In this document: piece by piece, positions 18,519 to 31,000 of the stretch
How the letters are laid out: every line of letters starts with the position of its first letter
Position numbering within the stretch: the stretch's first letter is position 1
Source: Cellulomonas sp. Leaf395
GTDB taxonomy: Bacteria > Actinomycetota > Actinomycetes > Actinomycetales > Cellulomonadaceae
Direction of reading: 5' to 3'
NCBI RefSeq assembly: GCF_001424125.1
Contig: NZ_LMQI01000005.1
Coordinates: 279,567-343,566 of the forward strand
DNA: 64,000 nucleotides
Position numbers and translations under genes: made by a program
Notes under the pieces: generated by a model
Database searches by the model: none
What the model was told of the DNA's origin: nothing
Seen by the model: the letters and a program-made list of their open reading frames with translations, nothing else

Positions 18519-19388
18519 TCAGTCGGCGAGCGCCTGCACGACGCCGTGGCGTCCGATCTCCGCGAGATGCGGGTGGTCGACCGGGTGCATCTGGAGCGTG
18601 ACAGCCATGTGCAGCGCCCAGGCCTGCGCGCGACGCCACGTCGCCGCATCGTGCGCCAGCCGCTCCCGAAACGCCCCGCGACCGTCGGCGTCGAACGTCA
18701 ACCACGCGGTCGACAGGTCGGAGGCCGGGTCGCCGGAGGTCACGTCGCCGAAGTCGATGACCGCGCGCAGCTGTCCGTCGTGGACCAGGAGGTTCGCGGG
18801 ATGGGGGTCGCCGTGCAGCCACAGGGCCGGACCGTCCCACGCGGGGGCGCCGGCCAGCTCACGCCAGTGCTCGAGGACGCGGTCGCCGTCGGGCAGCGCG
18901 AGCGTCTCCAGCCGCTCGCGCAGCGGCTGCTCGCGGGGGGCGATCGGCACGCCGCGGAACGGGTTCACCGGGGCATCGTCCGGTGCCGGGCGGTGCAGCG
19001 CCACGAACACCTCCGCGAGCTGCGGCGCCCACTGTGAGCGGCTCGCCACCGGGGTGTGGTGCGAGGCGACGGCCTCGAACCACGGGACGACGCTCCAGGC
19101 CCAGGGGTAGGTGGACGACGGCACGCCGACCCGGACAGGGGTCGGCACGTCGACCGGCAGCCAGGGTGCGAGGGTGGGCAGCCAGCGCTGCTCGTGGACC
19201 ACCAGTGGCGAGCTGACCGCCCGCACCGGGAACCGCGCGGCCAGGTGCTCGCCGAGGCGCCAGAGGGCGTTGTCCCAGCCCGTGCCGGCCCAGGTTAGCG
19301 GCAGGTCGGCCAGGTCCGGGTGCTGCTCGCGCAGGAGCGAGCGGGCGAGGTCCTGGGTGACCTCGATCTCCGGGACGGGATGCACCAC
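18519..19388 (-). CDS. Aminoglycoside phosphotransferase (APH) family kinase-like protein
   Basis: A 289-residue protein kinase-like phosphotransferase. It has the catalytic loop LWLHGDPHPANLLV (about 197-210) with catalytic Asp and the Asn metal ligand, and the Mg2+-binding IDFGD (about 219-223) equivalent to DFG. The Gly-rich ATP loop is replaced by TWAGTGWDNALWRLG near 28-42. The family acts on small hydroxylated molecules such as choline, sugars or aminoglycosides. With housekeeping neighbours and no resistance context, a metabolic kinase is more likely than drug resistance. Its GTG start begins 1 nt after the upstream Nudix stop. Confidence 0.85.
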   Translation of the reverse strand: MVHPVPEIEVTQDLARSLLREQHPDLADLPLTWAGTGWDNALWRLGEHLAARFPVRAVSSPLVVHEQRWLPTLAPWLPVDVPTPVRVGVPSSTYPWAWSVVPWFEAVASHHTPVASRSQWAPQLAEVFVALHRPAPDDAPVNPFRGVPIAPREQPLRERLETLALPDGDRVLEHWRELAGAPAWDGPALWLHGDPHPANLLVHDGQLRAVIDFGDVTSGDPASDLSTAWLTFDADGRGAFRERLAHDAATWRRAQAWALHMAVTLQMHPVDHPHLAEIGRHGVVQALAD

Positions 19389-19389
19389 G

Positions 19390-20076
19390 TCAGCGGGCCT
19401 GCACGATGCGGTGCACGTCGTACGGCACGGACCAGCCGAGTGCGTCGAACATCCGGGCCAGCACGATGCCGGTGAACCCCCACACGAGCACGCCGTCGAC
19501 GGTGAACGCGGGCGTGCGGACGGTCCGGCCCCACCGCAGGTGCTCGACACTCGCCCGGTTCGCCGGCTCCAAGAGGTCCGCCACCGGGACGCGGAACACG
19601 TCCACGGTCTCAGCGTGGTCGACCGCAGCGACCTGGGACGGGCGCGTCCACCACGCGGGGACGGGCGTGACCAGGTGGTTGCTCACCGGCACGGGCATCG
19701 GAGGCAGGGTGCCGAGCACCTCGACGCCCGACGCGTCGAGCCCGACCTCTTCGACGGCCTCGCGGACCGCGGCCTCCCGTGGACCGGCGTCGGACGGCTC
19801 GAGCCGACCGCCGGGGAAGGCGATCTGTCCGGCATGGTGGCCCAGGGTCCGGGAGCGCCGCTGGAGCAGCACGTCGAGATCGCGGGCGACCACGGGGTCC
19901 GGCGTGCGCGAGGGGGTCGCGTCGAGCGCACCGAACAGGACCAGCACCGCGGCCGGCCGTGCGGTGGAGGGGTCTTCCAGCACCCGGGCGGGATCCACGC
20001 GCCAGTCGAGGCCGCGCGCGCACAGGTCGATGAGCTCCGCGCGCGCCCCACGTGCCGCCTCGGTCGGACCCGTCAT
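19390..20076 (-). CDS. Nudix hydrolase, CoA pyrophosphatase-like
   Basis: A 228-residue hydrolase. The Nudix box reads GGRLEPSDAGPREAAVREAVEEVGL at about 94-118, written here as two parts: GGRLEPSD then REAVEEVGL with the metal-binding EE pair. The wider pattern, with HHAGQIAFPGG just before it and the PVPAWW segment after, resembles the CoA/acyl-CoA diphosphatase (YeaB/NudL, UPF0035) group, which cleaves CoA into 3',5'-ADP and 4'-phosphopantetheine. The ATG overlaps the GATase stop by 4 nt (ATGA), and the APH gene follows immediately, so the three are co-translated. Confidence 0.86.
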   Translation of the reverse strand: MTGPTEAARGARAELIDLCARGLDWRVDPARVLEDPSTARPAAVLVLFGALDATPSRTPDPVVARDLDVLLQRRSRTLGHHAGQIAFPGGRLEPSDAGPREAAVREAVEEVGLDASGVEVLGTLPPMPVPVSNHLVTPVPAWWTRPSQVAAVDHAETVDVFRVPVADLLEPANRASVEHLRWGRTVRTPAFTVDGVLVWGFTGIVLARMFDALGWSVPYDVHRIVQAR

Positions 20077-20765
20077 CCGCGTGCCCGTACGAGCTCCCCG
20101 AAGGCGGCGAACATCTTTGTCGCGGCGGGAACCAGCCCGGGCAGGTGCTCCGCGCCGGCCGCGCGGATCTCCTCGACCTCCTCGGGGGAGAGTTCCCCGA
20201 CCATGTCCGGCGTCGAGAGCCACAGGTCGAGCATCCCTGCGTCGAGCTCGGGGTGGAACTGCACCCCGAGCGCGCTGCCGGCCCGGAACGCCTGCACGGG
20301 CGCGGCGGCCGTCGAGGCCAGGAGCGTGGCGCCGGTCGGCAGGTCGACGGTGTCGGAGTGCCAGTGGAGCACCGTCGGCCGCTCGCCGAGCGCACCCAGC
20401 ATCAGGTCCTCCGCGACGATGTCGACCGGGGCGAAGCCGATCTCGGTCTCGGCGCGCAGGTGCAGCCGCGAGCCGAGAGCCAGGGCGAGGATCTGCATGC
20501 CGAGACAGACGCCCAGCACCGGCACGTCGGCGTCGACCGCCGCCGCCAGCAGGGCGCGCTCCGCCGCGAGACCCGGGTGACCGGGCACGTCGTCGGCGTC
20601 CATCGGGCCGCCCATGACGACCACCCCGGACACCTCGTCGAGACCCGGGAGGCGGGCGTCCTCCAGGTCGAGGACGGTGCGCACCCGGATGGGGGCGTCC
20701 ATGCCGCGTGAGATGAGCCCGGGTCCTTCGTGGGGCGCGTGCATCACCACCAGGACGGGACGCAT
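20073..20765 (-). CDS. Class I glutamine amidotransferase domain protein
   Basis: A 230-residue stand-alone class I GATase. The nucleophile elbow GVCLGMQ lies at about 84-90 and the catalytic His-Glu pair in QFHPELD near 174-180; an oxyanion GGPM motif is near 52-55. Such free-standing proteins (GMP-synthase-like GATase) often act on gamma-glutamyl compounds or donate ammonia to a partner; no partner is encoded nearby. There is a clear ATG at 20765, 5 bp after the guaB1 stop. The gene reads as part of a guaB1, GATase, Nudix, APH transcription unit. The substrate is unknown. Confidence 0.85.
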   Translation of the reverse strand: MRPVLVVMHAPHEGPGLISRGMDAPIRVRTVLDLEDARLPGLDEVSGVVVMGGPMDADDVPGHPGLAAERALLAAAVDADVPVLGVCLGMQILALALGSRLHLRAETEIGFAPVDIVAEDLMLGALGERPTVLHWHSDTVDLPTGATLLASTAAAPVQAFRAGSALGVQFHPELDAGMLDLWLSTPDMVGELSPEEVEEIRAAGAEHLPGLVPAATKMFAAFGELVRARG

Positions 20766-20770
20766 GCCGG

Positions 20771-24289
<3,519 letters not shown>

Positions 24290-24292
24290 CTA

Positions 24293-24306
24293 GGGTCTTT
24301 GGACCC
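24293..24306. promoter_or_regulatory. GGGTC-N4-GACCC palindrome upstream of pflB (DosR/DevR-like operator)
   Basis: A perfect 5-bp inverted repeat with a 4-bp TTTG spacer, matching the GGGNC-N4-GNCCC core of the 20-bp DosR (DevR) consensus, with flanking bases also partly matching. It is centred 31 bp upstream of the TAGCGT box at 24331-24336, near -43 if transcription starts about 7 nt after that box, a typical activator position. Confidence 0.5.
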
Positions 24307-24330
24307 AAGACATGGGACGAGTTCCCTCCG

Positions 24331-24336
24331 TAGCGT
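24331..24336 (+). promoter_or_regulatory. -10 box of pflB (TAGCGT)
   Basis: TAGCGT fits TANNNT. The hexamer 17 bp upstream (AGACAT) is a poor -35, as expected for an activator-dependent promoter. The leader to the ATG at 24371 is about 28 nt and contains a GGAGGAG ribosome site. Confidence 0.45.
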
Positions 24337-24370
24337 CGAGTACATCGACCACCGTCGGAGGAGCAGCAGA

Positions 24371-26644
24371 ATGTCCACCAGCACCCTGTCCGTGAACACC
24401 CCCACCCAGCCCGCCCGTCAGCCGGCGTGGAGCGGCTTCGCCGAGGGGCCGTGGACGGACCAGATCGACGTGCGCGACTTCATCCAGCGCAACTACACGC
24501 CCTTCACCGGTGACGCCTCGTTCCTGGCCGGTCCCACGCCGCGCACGACCGCGATGTGGGCGCGGCTGACCGCGATGTTCCCAGCCGAGCGGGCGCGCGG
24601 CATCCACGACGTCGACCCGCACACCCCGTCGACGATCACGTCGCACGAGCCCGGCTACATCGACCGGCACAACGAGCTGATCGTCGGCCTGCAGACCGAC
24701 GCGCCCCTCAAGCGCGCGATCATGCCCAACGGCGGCTACCGGATGGTCGAGAAGGCGCTCGAGACCTACGGGTTCGAGCCGGACCCGGTCGTCGGCGAGA
24801 TCTTCACCAAGTACCGCAAGACCCACAACGACGGCGTCTTCGACGTCTACCCGCCGGCGGTGCGCGCGGCGCGCTCGGCGCACCTCATCACGGGCCTGCC
24901 GGACGCCTACGGGCGCGGCCGGATCATCGGCGACTACCGTCGCGTCGCCCTGTACGGCGTCGACGCGCTGATCGCGGCCAAGCGCAAGGACCGTGCCGGG
25001 CTGGACCAGGAGCGCTCGTCGGAGTCCGTGATCCGGGACCGCGAGGAGAACGCGGAGCAGATCCGCGCCCTGGGCGAGCTCAAGACCATGGCCGCGTCGT
25101 ACGGCTACGACATCTCCGGTCCCGCGACGACCGCGAAGGAAGCCGTCCAGTGGCTGTACTTCGCGTACCTCGGCGCCGTGAAGGAGCAGAACGGTGCGGC
25201 GATGTCGCTGGGCCGCACCTCGACGTTCCTCGACGTGTACCTGCAGCGTGACCTCGCCGCGGGCCGGATCACCGAGCAGGACGCGCAGGAGCTGATCGAC
25301 GACCTGGTCATCAAGCTCCGCATCGTGCGGTTCCTGCGCACCCCCGAGTACGACGAGCTGTTCTCCGGCGACCCCACCTGGGTGACGGAGTCCATCGGCG
25401 GGATGGGGGAGGACGGTCGGACGCTGGTCACCAAGACCTCGTTCCGGTACCTGCAGACCCTCTACAACCTGGGTCCGGCCCCCGAGCCGAACCTGACCGT
25501 GTTCTGGACGGACCGGCTGCCTGACGGGTTCAAGCGCTTCTGCACGCAGGTCTCCATCGACACGTCCGCGCTGCAGTACGAGTCGGACGATCTCATCCGT
25601 GAGTCCTGGGGGGACGACGCGGCGATCGCCTGCTGCGTGTCGCCCATGCGCGTGGGCAAGCAGATGCAGTTCTTCGGAGCGCGCGTCAACCTGGCCAAGG
25701 CCCTGCTGTACGCGATCAACGGGGGCCGTGACGAGCTGACGGGCAAGCAGGTGGCGCCCGCCGCGCCGGCCGTCGTCGGCGACGTCCTCGACTACGACGA
25801 CGTCGTCGCGAAGTTCGACGTGATGCTCGACTGGCTCGCGCAGACGTACGTCGACGCGCTCAACTGCGTGCACTTCATGCACGACAAGTACGCCTACGAG
25901 CGCCTCGAGATGGCTCTGCACGACAAGGCGGTGCTGCGGACGATGGCGTGCGGGATCGCCGGGCTGTCCGTCGTCGCCGACTCGCTGTCGGCCATCAAGC
26001 ACGCGGGCGTCCACCCGGTGCGCAACGCCGACGGACTGGTCACCGAGTACACGGTGGACGGGGACTTCCCCACCTACGGCAACGACGACGACCGGGCCGA
26101 CGAGATCGCGGTCTGGCTGGTCGAGACGTTCATGGCGAAGATCCGCCGCACCCCCACGTACCGCGACTCGATCCACACGCAGTCCGTGCTCACCATCACC
26201 TCGAACGTCGTCTACGGGAAGTCGACGGGCTCCACGCCCGACGGTCGCGTGGCCGGCCAGCCATTCGCTCCGGGGGCCAACCCGATGAACGGCCGGGACT
26301 CGCACGGGATGCTCGCCTCCGCGCTCTCGGTGGCAAAGCTCCCGTACGCCGAGGCGATGGACGGGATCTCGCTGACGTCGTCGGTCATCCCGACCGGCTT
26401 GGGCCGGACGCGCGACGAGCAGGTGACCAACCTGGTCGGGCTGCTCGACGCGTACATGATGTCGTCGGGCTACCACCTGAACATCAACGTGCTCAACCGC
26501 GAGACGCTGGAGGACGCCATGGAGCACCCCGAGGACTACCCGCAGCTGACCATCCGGGTGTCGGGCTACGCCGTGAACTTCGTGCGGCTCACGCGCGAGC
26601 AGCAGCTCGACGTGCTGTCCCGGACGTTCCACGGCTCGGTGTGA
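24371..26644 (+). CDS. pflB: Formate C-acetyltransferase (pyruvate formate-lyase)
   Basis: Converts pyruvate and CoA into acetyl-CoA and formate under anoxia through a glycyl radical. It has 757 residues, nearly the same as E. coli PflB. The adjacent catalytic Cys pair is in IACCVSPM at about 414-421, and the radical Gly is in [11 protein letters not shown] at about 723-733. ATG 24371 is chosen over the longer frame from 24299 because GGAGGAG precedes it and the upstream stretch overlaps promoter elements. The activase pflA follows after 8 bp. Expression is probably oxygen-regulated through the DosR-like palindrome. Its presence indicates mixed-acid fermentation in this organism. Confidence 0.97.
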   Translation: MSTSTLSVNTPTQPARQPAWSGFAEGPWTDQIDVRDFIQRNYTPFTGDASFLAGPTPRTTAMWARLTAMFPAERARGIHDVDPHTPSTITSHEPGYIDRHNELIVGLQTDAPLKRAIMPNGGYRMVEKALETYGFEPDPVVGEIFTKYRKTHNDGVFDVYPPAVRAARSAHLITGLPDAYGRGRIIGDYRRVALYGVDALIAAKRKDRAGLDQERSSESVIRDREENAEQIRALGELKTMAASYGYDISGPATTAKEAVQWLYFAYLGAVKEQNGAAMSLGRTSTFLDVYLQRDLAAGRITEQDAQELIDDLVIKLRIVRFLRTPEYDELFSGDPTWVTESIGGMGEDGRTLVTKTSFRYLQTLYNLGPAPEPNLTVFWTDRLPDGFKRFCTQVSIDTSALQYESDDLIRESWGDDAAIACCVSPMRVGKQMQFFGARVNLAKALLYAINGGRDELTGKQVAPAAPAVVGDVLDYDDVVAKFDVMLDWLAQTYVDALNCVHFMHDKYAYERLEMALHDKAVLRTMACGIAGLSVVADSLSAIKHAGVHPVRNADGLVTEYTVDGDFPTYGNDDDRADEIAVWLVETFMAKIRRTPTYRDSIHTQSVLTITSNVVYGKSTGSTPDGRVAGQPFAPGANPMNGRDSHGMLASALSVAKLPYAEAMDGISLTSSVIPTGLGRTRDEQVTNLVGLLDAYMMSSGYHLNINVLNRETLEDAMEHPEDYPQLTIRVSGYAVNFVRLTREQQLDVLSRTFHGSV

Positions 26645-26651
26645 GCCGACG

Positions 26652-27521
26652 ATGACACAGACCACCCAGGTGCACGGCGTGGCTCCGTGGCCGACCGTGC
26701 ACCTGGGTCTGCCCCGGGCGAAGGCCGGCACGGCCGGTCTCTCCTCTGTCGAGCTCGACCACGCGGCGAAGATGGCGGCCGTGCGTGCGGGCGACCTCGG
26801 CTCGGTGCACTCGTGGGAGCTCGTCACCGCGGTCGACGGGCCCGGCACGCGCCTGACGGTGTTCCTCGCCGGCTGCCCGTTGCAGTGCCTGTACTGCCAC
26901 AACCCCGACACCATGCAGATGCGGCGCGGGACGGACGTGACGGCCGACGAGATCCTGGCGCGGGTCGCCCGGTACCGGACGGTGTTCACGGCGACCGGTG
27001 GCGGTCTGACGATCTCCGGCGGTGAGCCCTTGATGCAGCCGGCGTTCGTCGCGCGGCTGCTGCGCGGCGCGAAGGCGATGGGCGTGCACACCACGGTGGA
27101 CACGTCCGGCTTCCTGGGCAGCCAGTGCAGCGACGCGATGCTCGCGGACATCGACCTCGTGCTCCTGGACATCAAGTCCGGGCTGCCCGACACCTACCGT
27201 CGCGTCACGGGCCGGGCCCTGCAGCCGACGCTGGGCTTCGGGCGCCGGCTGCGCGAGAGCGGCACCCGCACGTGGGTGCGGTTCGTCCTCGTCCCCGGGC
27301 TGACGGACGCGCCCGAGAACGTCGAGGCGGTCGCGGAGCACGTCGTGGCGCTCGGGAACGTCGTCGAGCGCGTCGAGGTCCTGCCGTTCCACCAGATGGG
27401 GCGCGACAAGTGGGACGAGCTGGGGATGCGGTACGAGCTGGGGGACACCGAGCCCCCGACCCCGGAGCTCGTCGAGCGCGTGCGCGCGACGTTCCGGGAC
27501 CGGGGACTCTCGGTCTACTAG
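26652..27521 (+). CDS. pflA: Pyruvate formate-lyase activating enzyme (radical SAM)
   Basis: A 289-residue radical-SAM enzyme that abstracts a hydrogen from the PflB radical Gly. The [4Fe-4S]/SAM motif CPLQCLYC (CxxxCxxC) lies at about 78-85 and GGGLTISGGEPLM, the SAM-binding Gly-rich segment, at about 117-129. The first ~55 residues, ahead of the SVHSWELVTAVDGPGTR start of the usual fold, are an extension longer than in E. coli PflA (246 aa). It is co-transcribed with pflB. The last four bases CTAG form the stop codon on both strands, shared with the convergent fadB-like gene. Confidence 0.95.
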   Translation: MTQTTQVHGVAPWPTVHLGLPRAKAGTAGLSSVELDHAAKMAAVRAGDLGSVHSWELVTAVDGPGTRLTVFLAGCPLQCLYCHNPDTMQMRRGTDVTADEILARVARYRTVFTATGGGLTISGGEPLMQPAFVARLLRGAKAMGVHTTVDTSGFLGSQCSDAMLADIDLVLLDIKSGLPDTYRRVTGRALQPTLGFGRRLRESGTRTWVRFVLVPGLTDAPENVEAVAEHVVALGNVVERVEVLPFHQMGRDKWDELGMRYELGDTEPPTPELVERVRATFRDRGLSVY

Positions 27522-29638
27522 GCGTTCGGCACGTTGGCGACGCCGTCGGCGAGGATCCGCCGCCCGAGCACCCGCTCGGAGTAACCCGTGCGGTCCAGGT
27601 ACGGCGTGAGCCCACCGAGGTGGAAGCCCCAGCCGGCGCCCAGGATCATGCACAGGTCGATCTGCTGCGGGGTGGCGACGACACCCTCCTCGAGCATGTG
27701 CCCGACCTCGACCGTGAGCGCCGTGAGCACGCTGTCGAGCACGCCCGCCTCGTCCAGCGGAGCGTCTCCGGAGCCTGTGCCGTCGAACACCGCCTGGATG
27801 GCGGGGTCGACCGGCTTGGGCAGCCCCTTGGCCTTCGCGGGGAGCACCACGGTGGTGCCGTCCGCGACGAGCTTCTCCAGGCCGGGGGAGCGGGGGAACC
27901 GATCGCCCAGCTCCTCGCGCAGCGACGTCAGCACGTGCAGGCCGACGGCCGGGCCGACCAGGTCGAACAGCTCGAACGGCGGCATCGGCAGGCCGAGCGG
28001 ACGCAGGGCGCGGTCCGCGACCTCGACCGGCGTGCCCTTCTCGACGGCGTCGACGATCACGCCGAGGAGCAGGACGAGCAGCCGGTTGACGACGAAGCCC
28101 GGACGGTCCGCCACGAGGACGGCCGTCTTGCGCAGTTTCGCCGCCACGGCGAACCCGGTGGCCAGAGCCTCGAGCGACGTCGTCGAGGCCTGCACGACCT
28201 CCACCAGCGGCATCGCGGCCACGGGGTTGAAGAAGTGCAGCCCCACGACGCGCTCGGGGTGCTGCAGGTCGGCGGCCATCGCGGTCACGGACAGCGCGGA
28301 GGTGTTGGTCGCGAGGATCGTCGTCGGGGAGATGACGGTCTCCAGCTCGGCGAACACCTTCTTCTTCAGGTCGAGGATCTCGGTGACGGCCTCGATGACG
28401 AGGTCGCACGACGCGAACTCGGCGAGGTCCGTGGTGCCGTGGATCGACCCGAGCAGGCGGCTCGCGGCCGACTCGCTCATCCGGCCCGTCGACGTCAGGC
28501 GGTCGACGGAGGACCGCACCGCGGCGAGGCCCTTGTCGACGCGCTCCTGGTCCAGGTCCCGCATGACGACCGGGACGCCGAGCCGCTGCGCGAACAGCAT
28601 CGCGATCTGCGCCGCCATGAGCCCGGCGCCGACGATGCCGACGCGCGTGACGGGCTGCGCGAGAGAGCGGTCGGGGGCGCCGACCGGCTTCTTGCCGCCG
28701 GACACGAGCCCGAACGCGTACACCGACGCGCGCATCTCGTCGCTCATGATCAGGTCGGCGAGCGCCTCGTCCTCGGCCGCGAAGGCCTCCTCGCGGGAGG
28801 CGGTGCGCGCTGCGGCGACCAGGTCGAGCGCACGGTACGGCGCGGGCCGGGAACGGTGGATCACCGTGTCCAGGCGCTGACGGGCCGCGGCGACGACGCC
28901 GTCCCAGACCTCGGCGCCGTCCAGCTCCCGGCGGGGGACGACGACCTCGCCGGTCACCACGCGGGCAGCCCAGCGGATGGACTCCTCGAGGAAGTCGGCG
29001 GGGTCGAGGACGACGTCCATGAGACCGATCTTCGTGGCCTCGACCGCGGCGAACGGCTTGTTGGCCGCGGGCCGCGTGAGGATGACGTCGAGCGCCTTCT
29101 CGACGCCGACGAGGCGCGGCACGATGTAGGCGCCGCCCCAGCCGGGGACCAGACCCAGGCCGGTCTCCGGGAGCGCGAGCGCCCGGACGTCGGAGGCGAC
29201 GGTGCGGTAGTCACAGTTCAGCGCCAGCTCGAGGCCGCCGCCGAGCGCGACACCGTTGACGAACGCGAACGTCGGGACGCCCATGGAGTGCAGGAGCTCG
29301 TACGCACGGTGGCCGTTGCGACCGAGCCCGAGAGCGCCCTCGCGGCCGGGGATGGTGCCGATCTGCGTGAGGTCCGCGCCGGCGGCCAGGTAGTACGGCT
29401 TGCCCGTGACCGCGACGGCGGCGACCTCGCCGGCCGCGACGCGCGCCTGCACGGCAGTCAGCGTGGCGGTCAGCTCGGCGATGCCCAGCGGGCCGAGCGT
29501 CGTCGGCTTGGTGTGGTCGAGGCCGTTGTCGATGGTGACGAGCACCAGCGTGCCGGCGCCGCCGGGAAGGGCGACGTCGCGGCCGATGGCGTGGCTCACG
29601 CGCTCGGCGCGAGGAGTCTCGGTGCTCATGTCGCTCAC
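27518..29638 (-). CDS. fadB: 3-hydroxyacyl-CoA dehydrogenase / enoyl-CoA hydratase (FadB-type)
   Basis: The multifunctional alpha subunit of fatty-acid beta-oxidation, 706 residues. The N-terminal crotonase domain has the oxyanion segments around YYLAAGADL (about 86-94) and NGVALGGGLELALN (about 136-149). The NAD-binding motif VGIVGAGLMAAQIAMLF starts at about 342, and the dehydrogenase domains run to the C-terminus, with HFFNPVAAMPLVEVV near 465-480. GTG 29638 is preferred because GAGGGG lies 8 nt upstream and it overlaps the thiolase stop (GTGA); ATG 29629 is the alternative. It forms the beta-oxidation complex with the thiolase. Its stop shares CTAG with pflA. Confidence 0.92.
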   Translation of the reverse strand: MSDMSTETPRAERVSHAIGRDVALPGGAGTLVLVTIDNGLDHTKPTTLGPLGIAELTATLTAVQARVAAGEVAAVAVTGKPYYLAAGADLTQIGTIPGREGALGLGRNGHRAYELLHSMGVPTFAFVNGVALGGGLELALNCDYRTVASDVRALALPETGLGLVPGWGGAYIVPRLVGVEKALDVILTRPAANKPFAAVEATKIGLMDVVLDPADFLEESIRWAARVVTGEVVVPRRELDGAEVWDGVVAAARQRLDTVIHRSRPAPYRALDLVAAARTASREEAFAAEDEALADLIMSDEMRASVYAFGLVSGGKKPVGAPDRSLAQPVTRVGIVGAGLMAAQIAMLFAQRLGVPVVMRDLDQERVDKGLAAVRSSVDRLTSTGRMSESAASRLLGSIHGTTDLAEFASCDLVIEAVTEILDLKKKVFAELETVISPTTILATNTSALSVTAMAADLQHPERVVGLHFFNPVAAMPLVEVVQASTTSLEALATGFAVAAKLRKTAVLVADRPGFVVNRLLVLLLGVIVDAVEKGTPVEVADRALRPLGLPMPPFELFDLVGPAVGLHVLTSLREELGDRFPRSPGLEKLVADGTTVVLPAKAKGLPKPVDPAIQAVFDGTGSGDAPLDEAGVLDSVLTALTVEVGHMLEEGVVATPQQIDLCMILGAGWGFHLGGLTPYLDRTGYSERVLGRRILADGVANVPNA

Positions 29639-30879
29639 TTGGTCGTCCCCTCGAGAGGCTCGTAGTCGGCGTGGTGCGGGTTCTCCCAGATGACCGTCCC
29701 GCCCTGGCCCAGACCCACGCACATGGTGGTCAGGCCGAAGCGGACGTCCGGGTTCTCCTCGAACTGGCGGGCCAGCTGCGTCATCAGGCGCACGCCCGAC
29801 GAGGCGAGCGGGTGGCCCACGGCGATCGCGCCGCCGTACTGGTTGACGCGGGGATCGTCGTCGGCGATGCCGAACGCGTCGAGGAACGACAGCACCTGGA
29901 CGGCGAACGCCTCGTTGATCTCGAACAGGCCGATGTCCTCGATGGACAGACCCGCACGGTCGAGCGCCTTGACGGTGGCCGGCACCGGGCCGATGCCCAT
30001 GATCTCGGGCTCGACGCCCGCGTACGCGAAGGACACCAGACGCATGCGCGTGGGCAGGCCCAGCTCGGCGGCGGTCTCCTCGGCGGCGAGCAGGCAGGCC
30101 GCGGCGCCGTCGGTCAGGGGCGCTGCGGTGCCGGCGGTCACGCGGCCGCCGGCGCGGAACGGCGTGGACAGCTTCTGGATCGCCTCGACGGTGGTGCCGG
30201 GGCGCGGCGGCTCGTCGGCGGTGGCCAGGCCCCAGCCGTTCTCCGGGTCGCGCAGCGCGACGGGGACCAGGTCGGGGTCGATCTTGCCGGCGGCCAGCGC
30301 CGCGGCGTACTTGTCCTGGCTGGCGACGCCGTACGCGTCCGCCCGCTCACGGGTCAGCGCGGGGAACGTGTCGTGCAGGTTCTCGGCCGTCACGCCCATG
30401 TTCAGGGCGTCGTTGGCGACGAGCCGCTCGGACAGGAACCGCGGGTTCGGGTCCGCGTCGAAGCCCATCGGGTGGTGCCCCATGTGCTCGACACCGCCGG
30501 CGAGGGCCACGTCCTGCGCACCGAAGCCGATCGCGGCCGCCGTGTTCGTCACCGCGGTCATCGCACCGGCGCACATGCGGTCGATGGCGTATCCGGGCAC
30601 GGACCGGGGGAGCCCGGCCAGCACGCCGACCGTGCGGCCGAGGGTCAGGCCCTGGTCGCCCTGCTGCGTGGTCGCGGCGATGGCGACCTCGTCGATGCGC
30701 TCGGGCGGGAGCTCGGGGTGTCGGCGGAGCAGCTCCCGCACGGTCTTCACCGACAGGTCGTCGGCGCGGGTGTGGGCGTACAGCCCGTCCTTGCGCGCGC
30801 GGCCGAACGGGGTGCGGACCCCGTCGACGAACACGACGCGGCGGACCAGTGCTGCGGGGCGGGGAGATGCGGTGGGCAT
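29635..30879 (-). CDS. fadA: Acetyl-CoA C-acyltransferase (3-ketoacyl-CoA thiolase)
   Basis: Catalyses the thiolytic last step of beta-oxidation. It has 414 residues. The acyl-accepting Cys is in IDRMCAGAMTAV (about 99-110). The C-terminal signatures NEAFAVQ (about 342-348), GGAIAVGHPLASSG (about 372-385) and GLTTMCVGLGQG (about 399-410) give the remaining His and Cys of the active site. The ATG at 30879 has GGAGG 5 nt upstream. fadB is translationally coupled behind it, so fadAB form one operon. A GTTACTC palindrome 98 bp upstream is the probable operator, which suggests control by a fatty-acid-sensing repressor. Confidence 0.93.
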   Translation of the reverse strand: MPTASPRPAALVRRVVFVDGVRTPFGRARKDGLYAHTRADDLSVKTVRELLRRHPELPPERIDEVAIAATTQQGDQGLTLGRTVGVLAGLPRSVPGYAIDRMCAGAMTAVTNTAAAIGFGAQDVALAGGVEHMGHHPMGFDADPNPRFLSERLVANDALNMGVTAENLHDTFPALTRERADAYGVASQDKYAAALAAGKIDPDLVPVALRDPENGWGLATADEPPRPGTTVEAIQKLSTPFRAGGRVTAGTAAPLTDGAAACLLAAEETAAELGLPTRMRLVSFAYAGVEPEIMGIGPVPATVKALDRAGLSIEDIGLFEINEAFAVQVLSFLDAFGIADDDPRVNQYGGAIAVGHPLASSGVRLMTQLARQFEENPDVRFGLTTMCVGLGQGGTVIWENPHHADYEPLEGTTK

Positions 30880-30976
30880 CGAGCCTCCAGGGCGGGACGG
30901 CGGTGTCCGACGAGCACGCGAGAGCGGGCCCGTGACGGCCGACGCTACCCGGGTCTCCCGGGCAGAGCCAGCCATA

Positions 30977-30992
30977 AGTTACTCAAGAGTAA
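30977..30992. promoter_or_regulatory. GTTACTC-AA-GAGTAAC palindrome upstream of fadAB
   Basis: A perfect 7-bp inverted repeat with a 2-bp centre, lying in the 121-bp gap between the RNase D stop and the fadA start. It is A/T-richer than its surroundings. The size and symmetry fit a TetR-family operator, the regulator class most often controlling beta-oxidation genes in actinobacteria. The regulator itself is not encoded in this window. Confidence 0.55.
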
Positions 30993-31000
30993 CACCGGCG

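Noticed and set aside
18519..19388. APH-family gene as an antibiotic resistance gene
   Set aside because: The gene sits in a housekeeping operon with Nudix, GATase and guaB1, with no mobile element; the APH fold is broad and includes many metabolic kinases.
24290..27193. Long minus-strand open frame opposite pflB-pflA
   Set aside because: Composition is that of a shadow frame (VRRH/RDRRG-rich), with no motif and no ribosome site; pflB and pflA are certain.
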